Shown here in pieces: positions 25,032 to 33,212 of a stretch of DNA of 64,000 nucleotides. Location of the stretch: NCBI RefSeq assembly GCF_001427105.1, contig NZ_LMGI01000004.1, positions 1 through 64,000 of the forward strand, given 5' to 3'. Position numbers and translations under genes: made by a program. The notes beneath the pieces are model-generated. The model saw only the letters and a program-made list of their open reading frames with translations, was not told where the DNA came from and ran no database searches. Positions within the stretch are counted from its first letter, which is position 1, and every line of letters starts with the position of its first letter. Origin of the DNA: Sphingopyxis sp. Root154 (GTDB taxonomy: Bacteria; Pseudomonadota; Alphaproteobacteria; Sphingomonadales; Sphingomonadaceae).

Positions 25032-27710
25032 TTACCCGCTATTCCGCAGCGCCGTCGCGATCGCGTTGATCGTCAGCTGGATACCCTCGGCAATCCGCGG
25101 GTCGGTCTCCCCGGCGCGGTGGCGCTTCATCAGCTCGATCTGGAGCAGGTTGAGCGGCTCGATATAAGGCAGGCGCAGCCGGATCGACGCCTCGAGCGCC
25201 GGATTCTTGTCGAGCAGCCGCGTCTGTCCGGTGATATCGAGCAAGCCGTCATGCGCGCGGTTCCACCCGTCGCGGATGCGCCCAAAGATCGCATCATGCC
25301 CGTCGATATCCCCCGCCAGCTCGGCATAGCGCGCCGCGATCCCCATGTCGGATTTCGCGAGAACCATCTCCATATTGCCGAGCAGCGCCGCAAAGAATGG
25401 CCAGCCCGCTGCCATGTCGGCCAGCAGCGCCTTGTCCTCGAACGCGGCGAAGCCTTCGCCCGTGCCGTACCAGCCGGGCAGCATCGCGCGCGACTGCGCC
25501 CAGCTGAACACCCACGGGATCGCGCGCAGATCCTCGATCGCGCTCGATTTGGTGCGGCTCGACGGCCGCGACCCGATCTTCAGCGTCGCGATCTCGGCGA
25601 TCGGCGTCATCGCGCGGAAGAAATCCTTGAACGCCGGCGTATCGTAAACGAGCCCGCGATAGGCGGCGAAGGCGCCGGCCGAAAGCTGGTCCATGGCCGC
25701 GGTAAAGCGCGCCGCATCCGTCTCGCTCAGCGCCTCGGGCTCGAGGCTCGCGAGCAGGCTCGCCGACACCATCGCCTCGAGGTTCGTCGCCGCACTCGCC
25801 GCGGTGCCATATTTCGCCGCGATCACTTCGCCTTGTTCGGTGATGCGGATGCGGCCCTGCACCGTGCCCGCGGGCTGCGCGCGGATCGCGGCGAAGGCGC
25901 TGCCGCCGCCGCGCCCGACCGCACCGCCGCGGCCGTGGAACAATTGCATCGACGTGTCGGCCTCCTCGAACACCGGGGTCAGCGCCTGCGACGCCTGATG
26001 CAGCCCCCAGGTCGAGGTCAGGTAACCGCCATCCTTGTTCGAATCCGAATAGCCGATCATCACTTCCTGATGCCCGCGCTGCCCGATCTGCGGGCCGATC
26101 TCGGGCATCGCGAAATAACGCGCCATGATCGCCGGCGCGCGGTCGAGGTCGGCGATCGTCTCGAACAAGGGCACGACCATCAGGTTCGACTTGCCGGCGT
26201 CGCCGCCGCTCCGCCACAGGCCGGCTTCGCGCGCGAGGACATGGACTTCGAGCAGGTCGGATAAGTCCTGCGCCATGCTGATGATCCACTGGCAGATCGC
26301 GTCATTGCCCAGCCGCGCGCGCACGTCGGCGGCGGCATGGACGATCGCGAGTTCGCCCGCGGTCTCGTCGCTCCACTGGTGCCACGGCGCGGCGAGCGGC
26401 CGGTCGCTTTGCAGCTCTGCCGTGAGCAGCGCGACGCGTTCCTCTTCGTCCAGCGCCAGATAATCGGCGCACACGCCCGATACCGACAGCAGCTCGGCGA
26501 GCACGCGTTCGTGCACCGCGCTGTTCTGCCGCATGTCGAGCGTCGCGAGGTGAAATCCGAACACTTCCACGGCGCGGATGAGCCGCCCGAGTGCGCCAAT
26601 GCCGCCGAACTGCCCCTGGCTGTTCGCCGAAAGGCCGTTGGCGATGGTGACGAGGTCGCGGCGGAGCGACGCCGGGGCGGCATAGGGCGCGCCGTTCAGC
26701 GCCGAGGGGCGCGGCGGCGCACGGCCGACGATCTGGGCATAAGTGGCGCAGAGCCGCGCATAGATGCCCGACAAAGCACGGCGATAGGGTTCGTCACGGC
26801 GGCTCGGCGCGGCGTCGCCGCTCGCCTCGGCCAGCGCTTCGACCGCCTCGGGAACCACGGCAAGGCTCGCCGACACCGACAGCTCGGCGCCGAGGTGGTG
26901 GACCGCGTCGATATAATGCCCGAGCACCGCCGCGGCGTTGCGCGCCGTCGCCATGTGCATCGTCTCGGCGGTGACGAAGGGATTGCCGTCGCGGTCGCCG
27001 CCGATCCAGCTGCCGACGCGCAGGAAGCTTGCGGGGCGCTGCCCCAGCTCGGCTTCCCAGCGCGCATAGAGCTTGGGCACGACGGGCAGGAAGACGTCGC
27101 GCAAATAGGTGAGTGCATTGTCGATTTCGTCGGCGACGAACAATTTTTCGGTACGCAGCGGGCGGGTTTGCCAAAGGAGAACGATCTGCCGCCGGATCGC
27201 ATCCTCGACGACGTCGCCCTCGGGCGTCTCGTCGGCGCCTGTATCGCGCAGCAGCATCAGCTCGGCGATGCGGTTCTTGTGGTCGAGCACCGACTTGCGC
27301 CGCACCTCGGTTGGGTGCGCGGTCAGCACGGGCGCGACGAGTGAGGCGCTCAGCAGCGCCGCGATCGCATCGCCGTCGATCCCGTCCGCGCGCAGCTTTT
27401 CGATCGCCGCCGCGACCGTCGCCTCGGGCTCGGCGGCAACGCCTTGCCGGTCTTCGGCGAGGTTCGCGAGCATCGAAAACAGCATGAAGCCGCGCACGAA
27501 GGCGATCGTGTCATCGAGGCTCAGCGCATCGAGCCCCGGGTCGATCGCCTCCGCCCCCGCGATCCCGCGATGGCGGTCGACGCTCGACGAACGGATATAT
27601 TCGGTCTGGCGAAACAATTTGTCGCCGCCATAAGCGCGAATGACGTCGCCGAGGATCCGCCCCAAATAGCGGATGTCGGGATTTTGCGAGATCTGGATAG
27701 GCGGGCCCAT
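25032..27710 (-). CDS. ppc: Phosphoenolpyruvate carboxylase
   Basis: Carboxylates phosphoenolpyruvate to oxaloacetate, replenishing the TCA cycle. The 892-residue length is normal for bacterial enzymes. Key motifs are present: VLTAHPTEVRRKSVLDHK with a catalytic histidine, GSWIGGDRDGNPFV, MIGYSDSNKDGGYLTS, and the mobile glycine loop LFHGRGGAVGRGGGSAF. The C-terminus QLTINAIATALRNSG carries a serine in place of the usual threonine of the terminal NTG, a conservative change. The gene converges on the lipoprotein across a hairpin. Its divergent neighbours are unrelated, so it is probably monocistronic. Confidence 0.97.
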   Translation of the reverse strand: MGPPIQISQNPDIRYLGRILGDVIRAYGGDKLFRQTEYIRSSSVDRHRGIAGAEAIDPGLDALSLDDTIAFVRGFMLFSMLANLAEDRQGVAAEPEATVAAAIEKLRADGIDGDAIAALLSASLVAPVLTAHPTEVRRKSVLDHKNRIAELMLLRDTGADETPEGDVVEDAIRRQIVLLWQTRPLRTEKLFVADEIDNALTYLRDVFLPVVPKLYARWEAELGQRPASFLRVGSWIGGDRDGNPFVTAETMHMATARNAAAVLGHYIDAVHHLGAELSVSASLAVVPEAVEALAEASGDAAPSRRDEPYRRALSGIYARLCATYAQIVGRAPPRPSALNGAPYAAPASLRRDLVTIANGLSANSQGQFGGIGALGRLIRAVEVFGFHLATLDMRQNSAVHERVLAELLSVSGVCADYLALDEEERVALLTAELQSDRPLAAPWHQWSDETAGELAIVHAAADVRARLGNDAICQWIISMAQDLSDLLEVHVLAREAGLWRSGGDAGKSNLMVVPLFETIADLDRAPAIMARYFAMPEIGPQIGQRGHQEVMIGYSDSNKDGGYLTSTWGLHQASQALTPVFEEADTSMQLFHGRGGAVGRGGGSAFAAIRAQPAGTVQGRIRITEQGEVIAAKYGTAASAATNLEAMVSASLLASLEPEALSETDAARFTAAMDQLSAGAFAAYRGLVYDTPAFKDFFRAMTPIAEIATLKIGSRPSSRTKSSAIEDLRAIPWVFSWAQSRAMLPGWYGTGEGFAAFEDKALLADMAAGWPFFAALLGNMEMVLAKSDMGIAARYAELAGDIDGHDAIFGRIRDGWNRAHDGLLDITGQTRLLDKNPALEASIRLRLPYIEPLNLLQIELMKRHRAGETDPRIAEGIQLTINAIATALRNSG

Positions 27711-27774
27711 GCGCCGGATTGCTGCACCTGCGAAGGCACAGCGTCAAGCGGCGCATAGCTATGCGCCCGGCAAT

Positions 27775-28200
27775 TTAGGGGGTCCGGACCAGCTGGAGTG
27801 TGCCCATATCGATCGCCGAACGGCTGTCGAACGTAACAGAGTTGCGCATGTCGGTGATGAACATCAGCTTCCCATCGGGGCCCGTGATCCGCGCCGAAAC
27901 CGCATAGCTGTTGCGTGGCTCGATCCGCGCCTTGTCGACGGTCAGCGTGAAGGCGAACGGCACCTGCTTGCCGTCGGCCTTGAAAATTTGGCGCGCCAGA
28001 TTGCGCGCGGGCGCGTCGGCAAGGCTGACGTCGTCGAGGCTCACTTCGATCTGCGCCGTCGGCGGGAGGGCGATGCGTTCGCGATAGGCGATGCTGCCCG
28101 TGACGGTCACCGATTGCTCGGCCGGCGCGGGGGTGGTGGCACAGCCGGCGAGCGCGGCCGCGGCAACACCGGCGGCGAGCATATGGGTCAGGCGGACCAT
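27775..28200 (-). CDS. YbaY-family lipoprotein
   Basis: A 141-residue predicted lipoprotein with signal and lipobox MLAAGVAAAALAGCATTP. The mature domain has the YbaY pattern: VTVTGSIAYRERIALPPTAQ, then IEVSLDDVSLADAPA, a central PFAFTLTVDKARIEPRNSYA and final RITGPDGKLMFITD. YbaY-like proteins are small beta-sandwich envelope proteins of unclear function, sometimes related to pilotins. The gene is leftward and follows the HNH gene by 75 bases, which could place both in one transcript. Confidence 0.82.
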   Translation of the reverse strand: MVRLTHMLAAGVAAAALAGCATTPAPAEQSVTVTGSIAYRERIALPPTAQIEVSLDDVSLADAPARNLARQIFKADGKQVPFAFTLTVDKARIEPRNSYAVSARITGPDGKLMFITDMRNSVTFDSRSAIDMGTLQLVRTP

Positions 28201-28275
28201 GGCATTATCTCCTTCACAGGCGGACCCTTTGACGGCGCCGCGATGAACCGAGCCTGTCCGATGCCCGGGTGGGGG

Positions 28276-28842
28276 TCAACCCTCCAGCTCGACATCCCAA
28301 TACAGCCAGTCGATCCAGCTGGTGTGCAGATAGTTCGGCGGGAATGCCCGCCCATTGTCCTGCAGCTGCCAGCTCGTCGGGCGCCAGGGCTGGCGATAGA
28401 TCGGCATATGCGCCTGTTGCGGAGTGCGGCCGCCCTTCTTGAGGTTGCACGGCGCGCACGCGGTCGCGACATTTTCCCACGTCGTCCGCCCGCCCAGCCG
28501 GCGCGGCACGACATGATCGAAGGTCAAATCCTTGCCCGACCCGCAATATTGGCACGAAAACCGGTCGCGCAGGAACAGGTTGAAGCGCGTGAAGGCCGGA
28601 TGCTGCGACGGCTTCACATATTGGCGGAGCGCAATCACGCTCGGGATCGGCATCGTCTTCGTCGGCGAATGAATCTCGCGTTCGTAATTTTCGACGATGG
28701 TGACGCGGTCGAGGAAAACCGCCTTGACCGCCGTCTGCCAGGGCCACAGGCTCAGGGGATAATAGCTGAGCGGCGTATAATCGGCATTCAGGACAAGGGC
28801 GGGACAATTATCGGGATGCCGGGCGAGATCGGGATGAAACAT
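28276..28842 (-). CDS. HNH endonuclease family protein
   Basis: A 188-residue HNH nuclease-fold protein. Two CxxC zinc pairs, FSCQYCG and TACAPCNLKKGG, flank the core LTFDHVVPRRLGGRTTWENV. The N-terminal half (PALVLNADYTPLSYYPLSLW) is typical of a conserved bacterial HNH family that is not phage-linked. The substrate is unknown and a role in DNA metabolism is only presumed. I start it at the ATG at 28842 (MFHPDLARH); the upstream extension is basic and unconserved. The divergent neighbour is gluQ. Confidence 0.9.
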   Translation of the reverse strand: MFHPDLARHPDNCPALVLNADYTPLSYYPLSLWPWQTAVKAVFLDRVTIVENYEREIHSPTKTMPIPSVIALRQYVKPSQHPAFTRFNLFLRDRFSCQYCGSGKDLTFDHVVPRRLGGRTTWENVATACAPCNLKKGGRTPQQAHMPIYRQPWRPTSWQLQDNGRAFPPNYLHTSWIDWLYWDVELEG

Positions 28843-29012
28843 GGCTCTAGGACGCTGCCCCCTAAGTTGCGCGGGTTGGCGCGCCACTGCCTTCCCGAAG
28901 TGACATACGTATTACATGACGCATCAGAATCTGACGTCAAGGGGGCTTTTGCCGCAAGATATGGAAGGATTCACGGGAAGGCGGCACAGTATATGGAAAT
29001 TTTACCAGCCCT

Positions 29013-29864
29013 ATGCTGACCCGCTTCGCCCCCAGCCCGACCGGCGAACTCCACCTCGGCCACGCCTATAGCGCGGTGCTCGCGTACAATGCGGCGCGCG
29101 ATGCGGGCGGAAAGTTCCGGATCCGCATCGACGATATCGACGGCAGCCGCTCGCGCGAGGAGTATGTCGGCGCGTCGCTCGCCGATCTCGCCTGGCTCGG
29201 GGTCGACTGGGACGGCGATCCGGTGCGTCAATCGGCGCGGCTCGGCGACTATGCCGCCGCGCTCGATAATTTGCGGGGGCGCGGCCTCGTTTACCCCTGC
29301 TTCTGCACCCGCGCCGATATTACCGCCAGCCTGTCGGCACCGCATGGGCCATCGGGGGCGGTCTATCCCGGCACGTGCCGGGGTCTGCCGGATGCGGAGC
29401 GCGAACGGCGGATGGCCCACGAGCCGCATTGCTGGCGCCTCGACATGGCGCGTGCCGCCGCCGAGGCGGGCGAGCTTGCATGGGAAGAGGCGGGGCACGG
29501 GCCTCGGTCCGCCGATCCGGCGGCGCACGGCGATATCGTCCTCGCGCGCAAGGATGCGCCGGCGAGCTATCATCTCGCGAGCACGCTCGACGACGCTGCG
29601 ATGGGGGTGACGCATGTCATCCGCGGCGCCGACCTCATCGCCTCGACCGACGTCCACCGGTTGCTCCAGGCGCTGCTCGATCTGCCGACCCCGCTTTATT
29701 GCCATCACGCTCTCGTTCGTGGTGCAGACGGCAAAAGGCTCGCGAAACGCGACGCGGCAGCCTCGCTCGCATCGCTCCGCGCGGCCGGGATCGACGGGCG
29801 CACGCTCGCCGCCGATTTGGCCGCCGGGCGGCTTCCCGCTGGCTATTCGCTGCAAAATCCCTAG
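29013..29864 (+). CDS. gluQ: Glutamyl-Q tRNA(Asp) synthetase
   Basis: A 283-residue paralogue of glutamyl-tRNA synthetase lacking the anticodon-binding domain. It adds glutamate to the queuosine base of tRNA-Asp. The class I motifs are FAPSPTGELHLGHAYSAV (HIGH-like) and GKRLAKRDAAASL (KMSKS-like). CFCTRADI and CRGLPDAER provide cysteines near the usual zinc site of this group. Length fits YadB/GluQ-RS. The ATG at 29013 has no clear ribosome site and is overlapped by a nine-codon frame starting at 28993. A queuosine-precursor transporter gene lies at 38994 in the same window. Confidence 0.93.
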   Translation: MLTRFAPSPTGELHLGHAYSAVLAYNAARDAGGKFRIRIDDIDGSRSREEYVGASLADLAWLGVDWDGDPVRQSARLGDYAAALDNLRGRGLVYPCFCTRADITASLSAPHGPSGAVYPGTCRGLPDAERERRMAHEPHCWRLDMARAAAEAGELAWEEAGHGPRSADPAAHGDIVLARKDAPASYHLASTLDDAAMGVTHVIRGADLIASTDVHRLLQALLDLPTPLYCHHALVRGADGKRLAKRDAAASLASLRAAGIDGRTLAADLAAGRLPAGYSLQNP

Positions 29865-29873
29865 ATAGGGAGC

Positions 29874-30098
29874 ATGGAAATCCTGCTCATCCTTGGCGTC
29901 GTGATTGCCGCCGGCTTCGTCCTCTTCTCGCTTGCGCGGGGGCTCTTCTATTTCTCGCAAGGCCACCGCGCCCAGATGGACGGCACCGCGCACGAAAATC
30001 AGGTGATGCAGAACAAGATGATGATGGCGCGCGTGAAGTGGCAGGCGATCACGATCATCCTGCTTGTGCTGATCGGCCTCTTCGCCGCGGGCAAATAG
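29874..30098 (+). CDS. HIG1-domain twin-transmembrane protein
   Basis: A 74-residue protein with two hydrophobic helices (about residues 3-28 and 55-72) joined by a polar loop that ends in QVMQNKMMMARVKWQAITI. This QNKMMxxRV pattern is that of the HIG1 hypoxia-induced domain. Bacterial members associate with respiratory supercomplexes, notably cytochrome oxidase, in the inner membrane. The gene lies nine bases after gluQ and ten bases before the adenosyltransferase, with AGGGAG before the ATG, so the three probably form an operon. Confidence 0.88.
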   Translation: MEILLILGVVIAAGFVLFSLARGLFYFSQGHRAQMDGTAHENQVMQNKMMMARVKWQAITIILLVLIGLFAAGK

Positions 30099-30108
30099 GC
30101 CGACGCGC

Positions 30109-30690
30109 ATGGTCAAGCTCAACAAGATCTACACGCGCACCGGCGACGACGGCACCACGGGGCTCGTCGACGGCTCGCGCATCGCCAAATCGGACGCGCT
30201 GATGGCGGCGATCGGTGACGTCGACGAAGCGAACAGCTGGGTCGGCATGGCCGCCGCCGCGCTCGATGCGGACAGCGACGAAGCCGCGATGCTCGCGCGC
30301 ATCCAGAACGAGATGTTCGACCTCGGCGCCGACCTCGCGACCCCGCCCGACATCCAGTTCGGCTTCGGCCCGCACGAGATGGCGCTGCGTATCGTGCCGA
30401 GCCAGATTGCGCGGATCGAGGACGAGATCGACCGCATGAACGACGCGCTGGGTGCGCTCAAAAGCTTCATCCTTCCCGGCGGCACCGAAGCCGCGGCGCG
30501 GCTCCACCTCGCCCGCGCGGTGACGCGCCGCGCCGAACGCGCCGCCGTCGCGGCGGGCGCGACGCGCGACCTCAACCCGATCGCGCTCAATTATCTCAAC
30601 CGCCTGTCGGACCATCTGTTCGTGCTCACGCGGCACATCAACGCCGCGGCGGGCGGCGACATTCTCTGGAAACCCGGCGCGACGCGCTGA
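30109..30690 (+). CDS. Cob(I)alamin adenosyltransferase, PduO type
   Basis: A 193-residue ATP:cob(I)alamin adenosyltransferase. The N-terminal ATP site is TRTGDDGTTGLVDGSRIAKS. LPGGTEAAARLHLARAVTRR and a following AER, then LNYLNRLSDHLFVL, are the C-terminal cobalamin/ATP motifs. It converts cob(I)alamin to adenosylcobalamin, the cofactor of methylmalonyl-CoA mutase. The valine operon here yields propionyl-CoA, which usually flows through that mutase, so a link is plausible although the mutase is not in this window. It is the third gene of the gluQ operon and is followed by a REP-like repeat. Confidence 0.95.
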   Translation: MVKLNKIYTRTGDDGTTGLVDGSRIAKSDALMAAIGDVDEANSWVGMAAAALDADSDEAAMLARIQNEMFDLGADLATPPDIQFGFGPHEMALRIVPSQIARIEDEIDRMNDALGALKSFILPGGTEAAARLHLARAVTRRAERAAVAAGATRDLNPIALNYLNRLSDHLFVLTRHINAAAGGDILWKPGATR

Positions 30691-30699
30691 CCCGCCATT

Positions 30700-30774
30700 C
30701 GTCACCCAGTACTTGATCCGGGGTCCACCGCAACGCCGGGAAAATGGATGCCGGATCGAGTTCGGCATCACGAC
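30700..30774. repeat. REP-like palindromic intergenic repeat, copy 2
   Basis: CGTCACCCAGTACTTGATCC then GGGGTCCACC opens the element, and AATGGATGCCGGATCGAGTT then CGGCATCACGACG closes it. It matches the copy at 24327-24401 base for base over most of both arms, with a few substitutions (CCCAGTACTTG for CCCCGGACTTG, GAGTTCGG for AAGTCCGG). It lies just after the adenosyltransferase stop, with about 100 bp of egtB leader behind it. Confidence 0.85.
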
Positions 30775-30875
30775 GAGCGTCGATGTTCCCTAAATGTTCC
30801 TAGACATTCCATCGCGGCGTAACCATAATCGGGCACGCAGCGAAACCGAATCGCACCCCCGGGGATTGTCTCACC

Positions 30876-32141
30876 ATGGCCAGCCGCACCGACGCCCAAA
30901 ATCGTACCGATCCGCTGGAAGAGCTGACGCGGCGCTTCGTCGCGACGCGCCGTCTGTCGCTCTATCTGGTGGTGACGCTCTCCGACGCCGACGCCAGCGC
31001 ACAGTCGATGCCCGACGCCTCGCCGGCCAAATGGCACCTCGCGCACACGACCTGGTTCTTCGAAACCTTCATCCTGCGCGATCATGTTCCGGGCTATCGT
31101 CTCTTTAACGAGCGCTATCCCTTCCTCTTCAACAGCTATTATGAAGCCGAAGGGCCGCGTCACGCGCGCCCGCATCGCGGCCTGCTCACCCGCCCGTCGC
31201 TCAACGAGGTCTGTATCTGGCGCGCGCATGTCGATGCCGCGGTCCAGACCGCGCTGCCCGACCTCCCGGCGAGCGCGCTGGCGCTTGTCGACCTCGGCAT
31301 CCATCACGAGCAGCAGCATCAGGAATTGCTGCTCACCGACCTCAAGCATCTCTTCGCGCAAAATCCGCTCGGACCGGCCGTGTGGGAAACGCGAATCGCG
31401 AGTGAAGTTGCGCCGTTTTCTGCGATGAAATGGATCAAGGGCGCCGATGGCGTCGCCGCGGTCGGGCATGACGGCACCAGCTTCGCCTTCGACTGCGAAG
31501 GCCCGCGCCACGATGTGCTGCTGACCCCGCACGCGCTCGCCAGCCGCCCGGTGAGCAATGGCGAATGGCAGGAATTCATCGCCGACGGCGGTTATCACAC
31601 CCCCTCGCTCTGGCTCAGCGACGGCTGGGCATGGGTGCGCGCCGAGGATATCGAGGCGCCGGCCTATTGGCAGGACGGCCAGACCTTCACCCTGTCGGGC
31701 TGGCAGGATATCGACCCCGCCGCGCCGGTGACGCACATCAGCTTCTTCGAGGCCGACGCCTTCGCGAGCTGGGCCGGCGCGCGCCTCCCGACCGAGCAGG
31801 AATGGGAAGCCGCGGCGGCGGGGCGCGATCCGCATGGCGGCCAGCAGCTCGATACCGGCGGACCGGTGCAGCCCGCTCCCGCCGACGATGACACCGGCTT
31901 GCAACAGATGTTCGGCAGCGTGTGGGAATGGACCGGCAGTGCCTACCGCCCCTATCCCGGCTTCCGTGCCGCGCCCGGCGCGGTCGGCGAATATAATGGC
32001 AAGTTCATGAGCGGCCAGTTCGTCCTCCGCGGCGGCAGCTGCGCGACCCCGCGCGGCCATCTGCGGCCCTCCTACCGCAATTTCTTCTACCCCCACCAGC
32101 GCTGGCAATTCACCGGCGTGCGGCTCGCAAAGGATCTTTGA
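30876..32141 (+). CDS. egtB: Ergothioneine biosynthesis sulfoxide synthase EgtB
   Basis: A 421-residue iron enzyme that joins a thiol donor to hercynine by C-S bond formation with oxygen. The N-terminal DinB-like part carries candidate iron ligands in AKWHLAHTTWFFETF (about residues 52-66) and GIHHEQQHQELLLTD (about 141-155). The C-terminal formylglycine-generating-enzyme-like domain shows WEWTGSAYRPYPGF, VLRGGSCATPRGHLRPSYRN and FTGVRLAKDL. Homology alone does not reveal whether cysteine or gamma-glutamylcysteine is the donor. The gene is followed directly by egtD, completing the core of ergothioneine synthesis. Confidence 0.94.
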   Translation: MASRTDAQNRTDPLEELTRRFVATRRLSLYLVVTLSDADASAQSMPDASPAKWHLAHTTWFFETFILRDHVPGYRLFNERYPFLFNSYYEAEGPRHARPHRGLLTRPSLNEVCIWRAHVDAAVQTALPDLPASALALVDLGIHHEQQHQELLLTDLKHLFAQNPLGPAVWETRIASEVAPFSAMKWIKGADGVAAVGHDGTSFAFDCEGPRHDVLLTPHALASRPVSNGEWQEFIADGGYHTPSLWLSDGWAWVRAEDIEAPAYWQDGQTFTLSGWQDIDPAAPVTHISFFEADAFASWAGARLPTEQEWEAAAAGRDPHGGQQLDTGGPVQPAPADDDTGLQQMFGSVWEWTGSAYRPYPGFRAAPGAVGEYNGKFMSGQFVLRGGSCATPRGHLRPSYRNFFYPHQRWQFTGVRLAKDL

Positions 32142-32143
32142 CC

Positions 32144-33130
32144 ATGGGCGTTGTGCGCAATCTTCGGCAAGTTGCGGCCGACGACGCGGGCGTCGATATC
32201 GCCTTTCGCGCCGACGTCCACGCCGGCCTCAGCCAGCAGCCGAAGGCGATCCCCGCGCGCTGGTTCTACGACGCGGTGGGATCGGCGCTGTTCGAGGATA
32301 TCACCGCGCTTCCCGAATATTATCCGACGCGCAGTGAAACCGACATGCTCACCCGCCATGCCGCCGATATCGCCGCTGCGATCGGCTCCGGCCGTGCCGT
32401 TGTCGAACTCGGCTCGGGCAGTTCGACGAAGACGCCGCTGTTGCTCGATGCGATCGCACCCGCCGCCTATGTGCCCGTCGATATTTCGGGCGACTTTCTG
32501 CGCGGCAGTGCCGAGGCGCTCGCCATACGCTTTCCGGGGCTGCCCATTTATCCGGTGGAGGCTGACTTCACCCAGCGCGTGGTCATGCCCGACGAGATCG
32601 CCGACCTGCCCAAGCTCGGCTTTTTTCCGGGCAGCACGATCGGCAACATGGTCGCGCGCACCGCGATCGACCTTTTGCGCAACTGGCGCTGCGCGCTCGG
32701 CGAAGCGTCGCTCCTCCTCATCGGTATCGACCGGATCAAGGATGTGGCGACGCTCGAACTCGCCTACGACGATCCGGCCGGCGTGACCGCGGCGTTCAAT
32801 CTCAACCTGCTCGAGCGGATCAATCGCGAGCTCGGCGGCGACATCCCCATCGAGAATTTCGCCCACCGCGCAGTGTGGGACGATGTCCACGCGCGCATCG
32901 AAATGCACCTCGTGGCGGCGTGCGACATGGACTTCACCGTCGACGGACACGACTATGCGATGGCGAAGGGCGAAACCATCCACAGCGAGAACAGCCATAA
33001 ATATGGCCCGCGCGACGCCAATCTATTGCTCCGCGCGAGCGGCTGGACGCCGATCGTGACATGGGACGACGCCGATCCCGCCTTTGCCCTGATCCTCGCC
33101 GAAGCGACCGCTTTTCGTTCGGCCCCCTAA
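32144..33130 (+). CDS. egtD: L-histidine N-alpha-methyltransferase EgtD
   Basis: Trimethylates histidine to hercynine using S-adenosylmethionine, the first step of ergothioneine synthesis. In this 328-residue protein the SAM site is VVELGSGSSTKTPLLLDAI. GFFPGSTIGNM and MAKGETIHSENSHKYGP are family-specific histidine-binding stretches. I chose the ATG at 32144 (MGVVRNLRQV); a TTG at 32138 overlaps the egtB stop and is less likely. egtA, egtC and egtE are not nearby, as is usual outside actinobacteria, so the sulfoxide is probably cleaved by a housekeeping lyase encoded elsewhere. Confidence 0.94.
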   Translation: MGVVRNLRQVAADDAGVDIAFRADVHAGLSQQPKAIPARWFYDAVGSALFEDITALPEYYPTRSETDMLTRHAADIAAAIGSGRAVVELGSGSSTKTPLLLDAIAPAAYVPVDISGDFLRGSAEALAIRFPGLPIYPVEADFTQRVVMPDEIADLPKLGFFPGSTIGNMVARTAIDLLRNWRCALGEASLLLIGIDRIKDVATLELAYDDPAGVTAAFNLNLLERINRELGGDIPIENFAHRAVWDDVHARIEMHLVAACDMDFTVDGHDYAMAKGETIHSENSHKYGPRDANLLLRASGWTPIVTWDDADPAFALILAEATAFRSAP

Positions 33131-33141
33131 TACGCCGGACT

Positions 33142-33162
33142 CCGCGCGCTCTTGACGCGCGG
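33142..33162. other. Hairpin after egtD
   Basis: CCGCGCG at 33142-33148 and CGCGCGG at 33156-33162 form a perfect 7-bp stem around CTCTTGA. No T-run follows, so it is at best a weak or factor-dependent end of the egtBD transcript. About 50 bases of leader for the next gene lie behind it. Confidence 0.4.
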
Positions 33163-33212
33163 GACCGAGGCCGTAGGGGCACAGGCACGGTTTTCAGCGA
33201 AAAGGGCAGCAT

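Noticed and set aside
27673..29019. Open frame of 448 codons on the + strand
   Set aside because: Antisense to the YbaY and HNH genes; no recognisable domain. Only its last codons matter, as a possible leader of gluQ.
33142..33162. Intrinsic terminator after egtD
   Set aside because: The stem is good, but no T-run follows on either strand, so I list it only as a hairpin.
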